A stretch of 64,000 bases of DNA from G965215145 sp965215145 (GCA_965215145.1 OZ244038.1:620001-684000), one strand, 5' to 3'. Counted from the first letter of the stretch, positions 41,801 through 51,796 are shown. The notes: generated by a model not told the origin, from the letters alone. Made by a program: numbers and translations.

Positions 41801-44264
41801 GCACCTCGGAGAACGTCCCCGTCGCGCCCGGCGCGAACGTCACCGTCAACGTCCGGCTGGAGTCCGGGGCGAGCGCGAATGGCCCGGCCGGGCTCACCGC
41901 GAACGGGTCCGGCGCGGTGGCCCCGCTGACCCTCAGCACCTCGGTGCCGACGTTGCCGACGGTGACCGTCGCCGTCGCCGTCTGGCCGGTGACGATGGCG
42001 CCGAAGGCGAGCGCCTCGGGCTCGACGGTGATCCCGGCCTCGCCCTCGACGGTGAGCGCTGCGGGAATCGAGGCGTGGCGCTGCGCGGGGTCGTTCGTCC
42101 GCAGCTTCAGCACGCCCTCGTAGAGGCCCCCGTTGAGGGAGTCGGCGTCGAAGGTGACCGTCACCGGGGCGCTCCCGCCCGGCGGGATCGTCCCGCTCGC
42201 GGGGGTGACGGCCGAGATGAGCGGAAGCCCCGTCGAGATCCGCACGGCCAGCCCGTCCTCGGCGTAGTCGTCGCCGTTGTCCACCGCCAGCCCGACCGTG
42301 CCGGTGGCGTTCTCTATCCCGATGGAAGGCCCGGCGCGGTCCGACGGGGGCGCTTCGAGGTACTGGAAGAGGATCGTCCCGTCCTCGTGGAGGACCGCCT
42401 GGAAGGTGTTGCGGACGGACCCATCGAGCGCATGCGGGAGGTCGTCCCACGCCACCACGAACCGGCCGTCGGCCATATCCTGGTAGTAGACGCCGTTGCC
42501 GCTGCCGAGCCACGTCCATAGGACGGCGATGAGGTCGTTGGGGGGGTAAATGGTGGGGATGGGGTCGTTGAAGACGGCGGCGGGGCCGCTCGTCGGCTCC
42601 TCGCCGAAGGAGAGGAAGCCGTTGCCGTTGATGCCGAGCTCGGTCTTGGCCTCACCGTAGAACGGGAACGCGAACGGGAGGTCCACGAAGGCGTGATCGG
42701 TCTGGGAGTCGAGGGTGACGCGGGTGCCGGTGGCCGAGATGTCGATCCAGTCGAAGGCCGGGCCGGTCGGGTCGTTCGAGTCGCTCCACCAGTAGCCGAA
42801 GCCGTCCGGCCCGCCGAGCCGCTGCTCCTCGAAGCCGGGGAACGCGAACTCGAGCGGCCCGGCGCCGGTGTTCTGGAGCGTCAGCGCCGCCGTCGCCGTG
42901 CCGCCCGCCGTGGTCGTGGCAGCGAGCGCGCTCGGGCTCCACGCGAGCGCCGGGGCGAGGATGCCCTCGCCCGAGAGGGGGACGGTGCGGGTCGGCGCGT
43001 CGGGGTCGTTTGAGGTGACGGTAAGCGTCCCGCTCGCCGCCCCCGTCGCAGCAGGCGCGAACGTCACCGTGCCGGCCGTCGCCTCGCCCGGCCCGAGCGT
43101 GAGCGGCGCGGCGAAGTCGGCGCTGAAGCCGGTCCCGCTCACGGCGACGTCGGTGATCTGGAGCGTGTTCGCGCCGGCGTTGCGCAGCGTCACGAGCGCC
43201 CGCTCCGTCTCGCCCGTCACCGTCGGGCCGAAGGCGACGGCGGTCGGGGCGACCTCGAGCTGCCCCTCACCGGTGACGGTGAGCGAGAGCGGGACCGTGA
43301 GGCTGCCCGCGCCATCCTCAACAATCAAGTCGTTGGTATAGGTGCCGGCCGTCAGCCCGTCGGCCGAGAACGTCACGGCCACATCGGTCGCCTCGCCCGG
43401 CGCGAGCGAGCCGCCGGTGGGCGCGGCCGAGGTCACGAACGGCGGGCGTTGGAAGAAGCGCAGGGCAAGCCCCGCCCGTGCGTACCGCCACGCCCGGACG
43501 TTCTGCCCCTCGGTCCCGTCCGCGTTCTCGATCCCGAGACCGAACCCGTAGTGGTCCGGGTCCACCGAGAGGAACTGGACCTCGATCTCGCCGCTGGGCG
43601 CAAGGATCGTCTGGGCGGTAAACGGCAGGCCGTCGCCCCCCTGGTAGAAGCGGTGGTACTGCACGACGAACCGGCCATCCGGGAGGGTGGCCGTGTAGAT
43701 GCGCGAGACCGTGCTGAACCCGACCGTGCCCCACAGTGCCGAGATGACGGCGTTCGGCGGCTCGGGGTTCGGAAACGACTGCGCGTAAGTGTTAGGCGGG
43801 GGGCTCTCGGCGAAGGCCAGGAACCCCCAGGAGACGTGGACGCTGTCGTGGCGCTCGCCGTAAAACGGGAAGGCAAAGGGGAGCGCAACCCGGACGGAGA
43901 CTTCGCCGGAGCCGAGGCGGAGGTCGAGCTCCGTCCCCAGCCCGTTGCCCTGCGGCGAGATGTCCTCGGCGTCGAAGACGGGGCCGCCGGGCGCGTCCGA
44001 GTCGATCCAGCGGTAGCCGTAGCCGTCGGGCGCGCTGGCCTCGGCCGGGACGGGCGCGGCCAGCTGCGGCAAGGAAAACGCGAGCGGGGCCGAGCCGTCG
44101 TTGCGGACCGCCAGCGCCGCGGCCGTCACCGTCTCCCCGGCGGGGGCCGTCACGGCGAGCGCAGCCGGGCTGACCGTGAGGTCGGGCTGGGCGAGGGCGG
44201 CGGGGGCGGCGAGCACCGCGAGGAGGACGCTGAGGAGCTGGGCGGTGCGGCGGTAGGAGCACAT
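38886..44264 (-). CDS. Giant T9SS cargo protein with three choice-of-anchor D-type repeat units
   Basis: About 1790 residues. A signal peptide (TAQLLSVLLAVLAAPAALAQ) is followed by three copies of a ~420-residue unit. Each has an Ig-like strand pair, a D(G/A)(Y/F)GYxWxDS domain with LPFAFPFYGE and PNAVISALWG/PNDLIAVLW-type stretches, and a HYDIN-like choice-of-anchor D domain (FGxxVxGxTxxxxVTVxNxG). After a fourth partial unit comes a six-bladed propeller-like segment (DLTAAPDGSVYAASGRYG ...) and a T9SS sorting domain (NYPNPFEATTRIGYALPE, YDGLGRLVATL, SGMYVYRLVAGD). The start at 44264 is preferred to 44303 because it begins a standard signal peptide. It is probably an adhesin or surface scaffold. 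Confidence 0.85.
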   Translation of the reverse strand: MCSYRRTAQLLSVLLAVLAAPAALAQPDLTVSPAALAVTAPAGETVTAAALAVRNDGSAPLAFSLPQLAAPVPAEASAPDGYGYRWIDSDAPGGPVFDAEDISPQGNGLGTELDLRLGSGEVSVRVALPFAFPFYGERHDSVHVSWGFLAFAESPPPNTYAQSFPNPEPPNAVISALWGTVGFSTVSRIYTATLPDGRFVVQYHRFYQGGDGLPFTAQTILAPSGEIEVQFLSVDPDHYGFGLGIENADGTEGQNVRAWRYARAGLALRFFQRPPFVTSAAPTGGSLAPGEATDVAVTFSADGLTAGTYTNDLIVEDGAGSLTVPLSLTVTGEGQLEVAPTAVAFGPTVTGETERALVTLRNAGANTLQITDVAVSGTGFSADFAAPLTLGPGEATAGTVTFAPAATGAASGTLTVTSNDPDAPTRTVPLSGEGILAPALAWSPSALAATTTAGGTATAALTLQNTGAGPLEFAFPGFEEQRLGGPDGFGYWWSDSNDPTGPAFDWIDISATGTRVTLDSQTDHAFVDLPFAFPFYGEAKTELGINGNGFLSFGEEPTSGPAAVFNDPIPTIYPPNDLIAVLWTWLGSGNGVYYQDMADGRFVVAWDDLPHALDGSVRNTFQAVLHEDGTILFQYLEAPPSDRAGPSIGIENATGTVGLAVDNGDDYAEDGLAVRISTGLPLISAVTPASGTIPPGGSAPVTVTFDADSLNGGLYEGVLKLRTNDPAQRHASIPAALTVEGEAGITVEPEALAFGAIVTGQTATATVTVGNVGTEVLRVSGATAPDPFAVSPAGPFALAPDSSRTLTVTFAPGATGTFSEVLTIASDDPMMPTRTVALSGEGIEAPAVVVSPDSIVAAAAVGAAVTATLTVENTGAGPLFWRLPQFADSTAAARGGPRSAGGPDAFGYRWADSDEPGGPAFEWVDISQAGTRLDVYAHAHNGPRWEVVSLPFTFFLYGQPYDEVKVSYEGALAFEPFTPSWPFGSRPIPSTFEPNGLAAVYWGDMDEGGEVRYATLDDGRFVVQWTAIPSWIEEEDLYTFQAILDRAHGLTLQYLDMDTPHTYGTVVGIENTDGTDGLVVAQSTFSNNYDPSALPTSGTAVQITAPTAFLASAVPAAGTVAPGETAEVTLTLSAEDFVDGTYTGDLVVTSNDPARPRVDVPATFTVSGAAAITASPASLDFGSVFVGNETELEVVVTNPGTETLVVSEVSVTGDGFSVAPAEGFSLAPLFSDTLTVTFAPAEVGAAAGSLALSSDAPGTPVLEVPLAGEGAPPPVAEVSEDFLGLAVPQGNTETRTFTLTNTGGSPLAYTLRVSPGGNPIPPLRPGSAAPPTASRDAGVGGSAGVHPDPETGTHSERRGDAGQEAARGGDVELIPLARAAPGDVVYLAPFTPDGSSAGLGDLTAAPDGSVYAASGRYGWTVRYAPNLAEMETFRHPVASDYTYTNGVAYNEDTETLWYLNAGEDFNTFGDTDPQLIETGLDGVPTGRTVALPELQPLVVWRGLAYNERTGHFFTLETYTDDIYAFTMDGAVVPGYPVPQTSGDEGDVPLYGHGLDAWGDHLDVPFGRNGIAHVAVTDLAGEDTGVETPIAGTEVDFAGNHVVRSRTQPNALMYTPGYGTVYAIAPAVRDDLKPFLRVTSDSTGTLAPGASVDVGLLFDSLDLPLDFFAKRVRIETDSPVTPLLVVTGRMNVTPPGATPTEPGPLPVAFALDRNYPNPFEATTRIGYALPEAEHVTLRVYDGLGRLVATLMDGPRPAGFHEAAWEAGGVASGMYVYRLVAGDFEASRRMMILR

Positions 44265-44443
44265 GGCGGGGCGCGGCAGAGCAGGAATCAGGGGGAAGAG
44301 CATTGCGAATGTAAGGAGTATGTGGGAGGAAACCGGTTGGCCGACGTAACGAAACGATCACAAGGAAGAGCCGCTGCCGACGGCGCCCGGCGGCCGAACC
44401 CACGCCCGGCTGCGTCGTTTGCCCCGGCCCCTCCTGAACATCC

Positions 44444-44938
44444 ATGCTCCCCATGCCTGACGCCACCCAGACCTCCACCTCTGGCTACGACCTCACCCCG
44501 CTCCGCGGCGCCGCCCGCGAGCGCGCCGCCGACGCCGCCGGCCTCTCGGCCGAGGAGCGCCGCATCCTCCTCGACCACGGCACCGAGCGGCCCGGCTGCG
44601 GCCTCCTCCTCCACACGAAGGACGAGGGCGTCTACGCCTGCAACCTCTGCGGGCTGCCCCTCTTCCGGAGCGCCTCGAAGTTCGAGTCCGGCACGGGCTG
44701 GCCGAGCTTCTTCGAGCCCGTCGCTCCGGAGCACGTCCGCGAGATCCGCGACTTCTCGCACGGCATGATCCGGACCGAGACGCGGTGCGCCCGCTGCGAC
44801 GGCCACCTCGGCCACGTCTTCCCCGACGGCCCCCGCCCGACGGGCCAGCGCTACTGCATGAACTCGGCCGCCCTCCAGTTCTTCCCCGAGGGCGAGGAGC
44901 CCGAGCAGCGCACGGCCGACGCGCCGGCGGGGGCGTAG
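44444..44938 (+). CDS. msrB: Peptide-methionine (R)-S-oxide reductase MsrB
   Basis: MsrB reduces the R form of methionine sulfoxide in oxidised proteins. The 164-residue protein has the structural zinc cysteines (Cys66/Cys69 in CNLC and Cys115/Cys118 in CARC), the substrate stretch KFESGTGWPSFF and the catalytic Cys138 in RYCMNSAALQF. There is no signal peptide, so it is cytoplasmic. Two near starts are possible (44444 and 44453). It stands alone, flanked by divergent and downstream secreted-protein genes. Confidence 0.95.
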   Translation: MLPMPDATQTSTSGYDLTPLRGAARERAADAAGLSAEERRILLDHGTERPGCGLLLHTKDEGVYACNLCGLPLFRSASKFESGTGWPSFFEPVAPEHVREIRDFSHGMIRTETRCARCDGHLGHVFPDGPRPTGQRYCMNSAALQFFPEGEEPEQRTADAPAGA

Positions 44939-45138
44939 CGGCGTGGGGCACCGTGCGGGTCTGACCCGCATGGATAGGGATTTCTGGCGTATCCACGCCC
45001 GCGCGGGTCGAGATTCGTAACGGGGAGGTTGCATGGGGGGAAGAGCGGGGTCTTAGGTTGCATACGGGCGCTGCTCACCCCCCCGATCCACCCCCGGTGA
45101 GGGCGCCCATCCCATTCCCCCCAACCCCCCCGTTCACC

Positions 45139-46335
45139 ATGAAGCGTTCCCTACTCCTGCTCGCCGCCGGCTGCTTCCTCGCCGCCTCGGCCCACGCGCA
45201 GCAGCCCACCGACCTCCTGATCTCGGAGTACGTCGAGGGCTCCTCCTTCAACAAGGCCGTCGAGCTCTACAACGGCACCTCCAGCCCCGTCGTCCTCGAC
45301 AGCGTCTACTCCATCGCCATCTACTTCAACGGCAACACCACGCCCGGCACCACCATCGACCTCTTCGGCACGGTCGCACCGGGCGACGTGTTCGTGCTCG
45401 CCGAGGACAGCGCCGACCCGGCCATCCTCGCCGAGGCCGACCAGCTCACCGGCGCCTCCCTCTTCAACGGCGACGACGCCGTCGTCCTCTTCCGCAACGA
45501 CACCGTCGTGGACGCCATCGGGCAGGTCGGCGTCGACCCCGGCGACGAGTGGGGCACGGGCGACACCTCGACGCGGGACAACACGCTCATCCGGCAGATG
45601 GACGACTGCACGGCCGACACCGACACGTCGGACGCCTTCGACCCGGCCACGCACTACGTCGGCTTCCCCCAGGACACCTTCGCCAACCTCGGCCAGGCCA
45701 ACCTCGACTGCGGCGACGGCGGTGCCGACGTGGCGGCCGACATCACGGCGACGGGCTCGACGACGATCCCGGCCACGGGCGGCCCGCTCTCCTACGCCGT
45801 GACCCTCTCCAACAGCGGCTCGTCGTCGGCGACGGTCATGGCCGAGGTCAACGCCGTCCTCCCGAACGGGAGCGCGTTCGGGCCGATCCAGGGGCCGCGG
45901 ACGGTGACGCTCCGGCCGGGCCAGACGCTCGGGCCGGTCAGCTTCACCTCTCAGGTCCCGAGCGGCGCCCCGGCGGGGCAGTACACCGTCGTGTTCACGC
46001 TCGAGGACGGCGGCAGCGTGGTCGCCTCGGACAGCTTCACGTTCACGAAGGCGGCGTCGCGCGCGGCGCTCGTGGCCGGCGGTGAGCTCGGGGTCTACCC
46101 GAACCCCTTCGCCACGGAGGCCACGTTCCGCTTCGCCGTCGAGGAGGCCGCCGAGGTCCGGCTCGCCGTCTACGACGTGCTCGGGCGCGAGGTCGCCGTG
46201 CTTGCCGAGGGCCCGGTCGAGGCAGGGCAGCACGAGGCCGTGCTCGCGGCCGAGGGGCTGGCCTCGGGCGTCTACGTGTGGCGGCTCGCGGTGGGCTCAG
46301 AGGTCGAGACGGGCCGGCTGACGCTGGCGCGCTGA
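45139..46335 (+). CDS. Secreted lamin-tail-domain protein with T9SS sorting domain
   Basis: A 398-residue exported protein. After the signal peptide (LLLLAAGCFLAASAHAQ) residues about 20-190 form a lamin tail domain (LLISEYVEGSSFNKAVELYNGTS ... DVFVLAEDSADPAIL ... DTSTRDNTLIRQ), found in many extracellular nucleases and surface proteins. An Ig-like module (VAADITATGSTTIPATGGPLSYAVTLSN) follows and then a T9SS domain (YPNPFATEATFRFAVEE, YDVLGREVAVL, SGVYVWRLAVG). The last ~100 codons and the terminator are almost identical to those of the next gene. Confidence 0.88.
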   Translation: MKRSLLLLAAGCFLAASAHAQQPTDLLISEYVEGSSFNKAVELYNGTSSPVVLDSVYSIAIYFNGNTTPGTTIDLFGTVAPGDVFVLAEDSADPAILAEADQLTGASLFNGDDAVVLFRNDTVVDAIGQVGVDPGDEWGTGDTSTRDNTLIRQMDDCTADTDTSDAFDPATHYVGFPQDTFANLGQANLDCGDGGADVAADITATGSTTIPATGGPLSYAVTLSNSGSSSATVMAEVNAVLPNGSAFGPIQGPRTVTLRPGQTLGPVSFTSQVPSGAPAGQYTVVFTLEDGGSVVASDSFTFTKAASRAALVAGGELGVYPNPFATEATFRFAVEEAAEVRLAVYDVLGREVAVLAEGPVEAGQHEAVLAAEGLASGVYVWRLAVGSEVETGRLTLAR

Positions 46336-46366
46336 TCGTACGTCTCGTTGGATGACTCGGGCGCCC
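46036..46366 (+). repeat. Sorting-domain cassette repeat, copy 1
   Basis: This 331-bp stretch, from the end of the Ig-like module through the stop codon and into the terminator, matches 47815-48145 at an offset of 1779 bp with apparently one substitution. The flanking parts of the two genes differ, so a recent duplication or gene conversion of the cassette is likely. Confidence 0.9.
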
Positions 46367-46393
46367 CCGTCGGCTTCGGCTGGCGGGGGCGCC
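46360..46393 (+). terminator. Rho-independent-like terminator
   Basis: GGCGCCCCCG (46360-46369) pairs with CGGGGGCGCC (46384-46393), a 10-bp stem 25 bp after the stop codon. There is no T-run beyond the stem, but the paired copy after the next gene is followed by TTT. Confidence 0.6.
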
Positions 46394-46497
46394 GTCGTGA
46401 TTGGCACCAAAGGTTAATGGACGCTTAGTCTCTCGCTCGACGCGGTCTTAGTAAGATGGGGCCCCTTCATTTCCGTTCACCCCACCCCGACTCCCTC

Positions 46498-48114
46498 ATG
46501 CGGATCGCTTCCCTCCTCATCGCGCTTGCGATGACGGCCCTCCCGGCCCTCGCGCAGACCGACTACACCACCGTGGCGGACTCCGCCGCCCTCGTCGACG
46601 GCGGCGTCCTCGCCGACGTCGACATCTCGTGCATGGACCGCCTCTCCACGGGCGAGTTCGTGTTCTACAACTTCCCCACCGGCGACATCGCCGCCCACGA
46701 CGCCACGACGAGCACGACGCGGATCGTCCGCTCAGACGCCCAGATCGACGCCGACATCAGCGGCGACGCCGACGGCTGCTTCGCCATCGACGTCGACGGC
46801 GCCGACAACATCTACCTCGCCCTCCAGGACTCGACGAACATCGACCTCGTCTACCGTACCGATGGGGCCTCGGGCGCCGTGCTCGCCCCCAACGCCGACG
46901 GCATCACCGGCCTCGCCGTGCTCGGCTCCACGGTCTTCCTCGCGCGGGTCGCCTTCTTCGGCGCACCCGAGGACGGGTTTTACCGGATCAACACCTTCGC
47001 GACCGGGCAGACCCCGACCGTCGTCGTGACCAACCCCAACCTCGACCTCATCGACCTCGAGGTCGGCGCCGACGGCTCGCTCTACAGCTCGTCCTCGGAG
47101 TTCGGCGCGGCGCCCTACCAGAACGTCGTCGTCCGCGTCAACTCGCCGCTGACCTCGCCGACGCTGGAGGTCGTCTACGACCCCTTCGCCGACGAGATCT
47201 TCGTCAACCCCACGGACGGCGGCCTCGAGGACCTCGAGCTCGGCGCCGACGACCGGCTCTACCTCTACAACAACAGCTTCGCCGGGCCGGACGGCGAGGA
47301 GTGGGGCACCGCCCTCCCGGACGGCTCGATGGGCGAGAAGTTCGCCGACGAGGCCGCGATGGTCGCGGACCCGGACACCGACCTCACCGAGTACACCTCC
47401 CCGAACGGCCGCCAGATGGTGTTCCAGAACGACGAGCTCTGCGTCGCCAGCCGCGACGCCTTCGGCGGCGCCGACGAGATCGTCTGCATGACGGACATCC
47501 CCGGCGTGGCCGGCGACGCCGTGGCGGTGGACATCGAGCCCGCTGGCTCAACGACGGTCCCGGCCGGCGGCGGCCCGATCTCCTACACCGTCTCGCTGAC
47601 GAACACCACCGGCGAGAGCCAGACCGTGACGGCGCGCGTCGACGCGACGCTCCCGAACGGCTCGTCGTTCGGGCCGGTGCAGGGGCCGCGGACGGTGACG
47701 CTCCGGCCGGGCCAGACGCTCGGGCCGGTTAGCTTCACGAGCAACGTCCCGAGCAGCGCCCCGGCGGGCGCCTACACGCTGACGCTCTCGCTCGACGACG
47801 GGACGGAGGACTCGTTCACGTTCACGAAGGCGGCGTCGCGCGCGGCGCTCGTGGCGGGCGGTGAGCTCGGGGTCTACCCGAACCCCTTCGCCACGGAGGC
47901 CACGTTCCGCTTCGCCGTCGAGGAGGCCGCCGAGGTCCGGCTCGCCGTCTACGACGTGCTCGGGCGCGAGGTCGCCGTGCTTGCCGAGGGCCCGGTCGAG
48001 GCAGGGCAGCACGAGGCCGTGCTCGCGGCCGAGGGGCTGGCCTCGGGCGTCTACGTGTGGCGGCTCGCGGTGGGCTCAGAGGTCGAGACGGGCCGGCTGA
48101 CGCTGGCGCGCTGA
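46498..48114 (+). CDS. Secreted propeller-like protein with T9SS sorting domain
   Basis: A 538-residue exported protein with signal peptide RIASLLIALAMTALPALAQ. Residues about 25-345 contain repeated (I/L)DLEVGADGSLY-type strands, suggesting a beta propeller, with two Cys (in DISCMDR and DGCFAID). An Ig-like module (GSTTVPAGGGPISYTVSLTNTTG) and the T9SS domain follow; this C-terminal part is shared almost base for base with the preceding gene. Function unknown; a surface or secreted protein. Confidence 0.86.
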   Translation: MRIASLLIALAMTALPALAQTDYTTVADSAALVDGGVLADVDISCMDRLSTGEFVFYNFPTGDIAAHDATTSTTRIVRSDAQIDADISGDADGCFAIDVDGADNIYLALQDSTNIDLVYRTDGASGAVLAPNADGITGLAVLGSTVFLARVAFFGAPEDGFYRINTFATGQTPTVVVTNPNLDLIDLEVGADGSLYSSSSEFGAAPYQNVVVRVNSPLTSPTLEVVYDPFADEIFVNPTDGGLEDLELGADDRLYLYNNSFAGPDGEEWGTALPDGSMGEKFADEAAMVADPDTDLTEYTSPNGRQMVFQNDELCVASRDAFGGADEIVCMTDIPGVAGDAVAVDIEPAGSTTVPAGGGPISYTVSLTNTTGESQTVTARVDATLPNGSSFGPVQGPRTVTLRPGQTLGPVSFTSNVPSSAPAGAYTLTLSLDDGTEDSFTFTKAASRAALVAGGELGVYPNPFATEATFRFAVEEAAEVRLAVYDVLGREVAVLAEGPVEAGQHEAVLAAEGLASGVYVWRLAVGSEVETGRLTLAR

Positions 48115-48145
48115 TCGTACGTCTCGTTGGATGACTCGGGCGCCC
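47815..48145 (+). repeat. Sorting-domain cassette repeat, copy 2
   Basis: Second copy of the 331-bp cassette described at 46036-46366, including the 75-residue sorting domain, stop codon and first arm of the terminator. The preceding Ig-like module is similar but clearly diverged, which marks the 5' limit of the recent exchange. Confidence 0.9.
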
Positions 48146-48173
48146 CCGCTGGCTCAGGCCGGCGGGGGCGCTT
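48139..48173 (+). terminator. Rho-independent-like terminator
   Basis: GGCGCCCCCG pairs with CGGGGGCG(C/T) around a GC-rich loop, followed by TTTCGG. It is the counterpart of the terminator at 46360-46393, with a different loop. Confidence 0.6.
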
Positions 48174-48217
48174 TCGGCTCGAGCGCGTAGTATCCGGAAG
48201 CAACGACCTGCTTCCCC

Positions 48218-49612
48218 ATGAGCTACGACGGCCTCGACATCGAAAGCACCCTGCAACGGGTGGACGCGCTGCGCCGGGAGGTTGAGACGGAGCGGCCTAT
48301 CTCCGAGGACAAGGTCGGCAAGGCGCTTCAGCGGCTTCGGCTGGAGTGGACGTACCACTCGAACGCCATCGAGGGCAACAGCCTCACCTACGGGGAGACG
48401 CGGGCGCTCCTGCTCCACGGGGTCACCGCGCAGGGGAAGCCACTCAAGGATCACCTCGACATCCGCGGGCACCGCGAGGCGCTGGACTTCCTCGAACGGT
48501 TCGTGCGGGACGAGGAGGCGCTCACGCTGGCGGCGATCCGGGAGCTGCACAAGATGCTCCTCGGCGACGAGCCCTACGAGATACGGGCGGAGACGCCGGA
48601 CGGCAGCATCACCAAGCGGACCATCACGCCGGGGGCGTTCAAGACGCGGCCGAACCACGTTCGCACGGAGACAGGCGAGATCCATTACTACGGCTCACCC
48701 GAGGAGACGCCCGCGCTGATGCAGGACCTCGTAGACTGGTATCGGGAGACGTGGCCCCAGGTCGAGACGGGGGAGGTCCATCCGCTCCCCTTCGCCGCCG
48801 ATCTCCACCACCGGTTCGTCGCGATCCACCCGTTCGATGACGGAAACGGGCGGCTCGGGCGGCTGCTGATGAACCTCGTCCTGATGCGGGCGGGCTACGT
48901 CCCGGCCGTGGTGCGCCAGGAAAGGCGGAGCGCCTACTACGGCGCCCTCGCTCAGGCCGACGCCGCCGACCTCGCCCCCCTCATCCGCTTCCTTGGCGAG
49001 GAGCTGGCAGCGACAATGCAGCTCTACCTCAGCGCCCTCCGCGGCGACCCCGACCCCGACGAGTTCGACCGCCGCCTCGCACTGCTCAGCCGCGAAGTGA
49101 AAACCCGAGAGGTCAACGCCGATGAGCAGTGGGGGGAGACATTGGTGACAGTAAGCCAGAACTTCCTTGTTCCGCTTCTGAATAGTGTGAAAGCTAAAGT
49201 GAGGAGTATAGAAGAACTCTTCCATGAAAGAGAAGAAAGGCTTTATGTGTTCTTGTCCGATGGAACAGAGACCTATACAGAGGATGCGCTGCTCGGAGGA
49301 AAATGGACAAGCTTCGCTTTGAGTCAAAGATTCAAAGGACACCAGTCTTACCCAATGGTTAGCCTAAGCTGGATGCTCAAGGGGCAGGTAGTAACCGATG
49401 GCGTCAAGGTAGTGGACAACATTTCCATGCTCGGCCTACCTTCCTCTTGCAAGTCCAGGATGGTCCAGTGGCGGTTCGACTACGATGCGAAGCCAGGTCA
49501 AGCGGAGGCTCAACGCTTCGAAGAAGAGTTGCTGAGCCGATTGATGGATTTGCTGGAGCGAGGGCACAGAATGGCGGCAAAGCAAAGTCGCATAGACCCT
49601 CCGGCCTCCTGA
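48218..49612 (+). CDS. Fic family protein, self-inhibited class II type
   Basis: A 464-residue protein with the Fic catalytic motif HPFDDGNGRLGR (His204-Arg215), which transfers AMP or another nucleotide part to hydroxyl groups of target proteins. The inhibitory helix motif S48-NAI-E52-G53 (consensus S/T-xxx-E-G/N) is N-terminal, as in class II Fic proteins that control themselves. Residues about 285-464 form a C-terminal domain of unknown kind, beginning with a likely winged-helix-free helical segment. The DNA for this tail (about 49130-49600) is close to 45% GC, against 70% or more for the first half, so the gene looks chimeric or partly foreign. Confidence 0.9.
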   Translation: MSYDGLDIESTLQRVDALRREVETERPISEDKVGKALQRLRLEWTYHSNAIEGNSLTYGETRALLLHGVTAQGKPLKDHLDIRGHREALDFLERFVRDEEALTLAAIRELHKMLLGDEPYEIRAETPDGSITKRTITPGAFKTRPNHVRTETGEIHYYGSPEETPALMQDLVDWYRETWPQVETGEVHPLPFAADLHHRFVAIHPFDDGNGRLGRLLMNLVLMRAGYVPAVVRQERRSAYYGALAQADAADLAPLIRFLGEELAATMQLYLSALRGDPDPDEFDRRLALLSREVKTREVNADEQWGETLVTVSQNFLVPLLNSVKAKVRSIEELFHEREERLYVFLSDGTETYTEDALLGGKWTSFALSQRFKGHQSYPMVSLSWMLKGQVVTDGVKVVDNISMLGLPSSCKSRMVQWRFDYDAKPGQAEAQRFEEELLSRLMDLLERGHRMAAKQSRIDPPAS

Positions 49613-49775
49613 CCTTCCGGCGCCAGACCTTCCCCCCGCCATTTCCCGGTTTCTTCGCCCGTTGCCCACGGGGAGCGGACGAACCCCCCGGAGGGCGCCC
49701 GGTATTTTCGCCGCCCCGGCCCGGAGTGCGCTCCCGCCGGGCTTCCCCTTTCGTCCCGTCCCAGGCTCCGTCCTC

Positions 49776-51326
<1,551 letters not shown>

Positions 51327-51334
51327 ACCAACCC

Positions 51335-51363
51335 GTAGGGGCGGGTTTTAAACCCGCCTCTAC
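51335..51363. repeat. GTAGGGGC palindrome between atpD and atpC
   Basis: A 29-bp palindrome: GTAGGGGCGGGTT, a TTA centre, then AACCCGCCTCTAC. It occupies most of the 50-bp gap between atpD and atpC and has one arm mismatch (GGGGC against GCCTC). It belongs to the same family as the elements at 11288, 13339, 53944 and 63512. Confidence 0.8.
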
Positions 51364-51376
51364 AACCTGTTCTATC

Positions 51377-51796
51377 ATGGCGAAGAGTCTGTACGTCGAG
51401 ATCGTCGCGCCGGACCAGGCGGCGTTCCGGGGCGATGCCGCCCGCTTCAGCGCCCCCGGCGTCGAGGGCGGCTTCGAGGTGCTCCCGAACCACGCCGCGA
51501 TGGTGGCCGCCACCGCCATCGGCACCGTTACCATCACGCTCCCCGACGGCGACCGCGTGACGTTCGCCGTGAGCGAGGGGTTCGTCGAGGTCCTCGACAA
51601 CCGCGTCATCATGGTCGTCGAGACGGCCGAGCCCGCCGACGCCATCGACCTCGAACGCGCGAAGGCGGCCGAGGAGCGGGCCAAGGAGCGGATCGCCGCG
51701 AGCCAGACGCCGGAGGAGCGCGCCGCCGCCGAGGCCGACCGCGAGCGCGCCCGGAACCGCGCCCGCGCCGCGATGGCCCAGGTCGGCGCCCGCTGA
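51377..51796 (+). CDS. atpC: F1F0 ATP synthase subunit epsilon
   Basis: The 139-residue epsilon subunit, part of the central stalk and an inhibitor of ATP hydrolysis. The N-terminal beta-sandwich reads VEIVAPDQAAFRGDAARFSAPGVEGGFEVLPNHAAMVAA, and the two C-terminal helices (ERAKAAEERAKERI ... ADRERARNRARAAMAQV) are present. It follows atpD after a 50-bp gap holding a palindrome. Confidence 0.93.
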   Translation: MAKSLYVEIVAPDQAAFRGDAARFSAPGVEGGFEVLPNHAAMVAATAIGTVTITLPDGDRVTFAVSEGFVEVLDNRVIMVVETAEPADAIDLERAKAAEERAKERIAASQTPEERAAAEADRERARNRARAAMAQVGAR

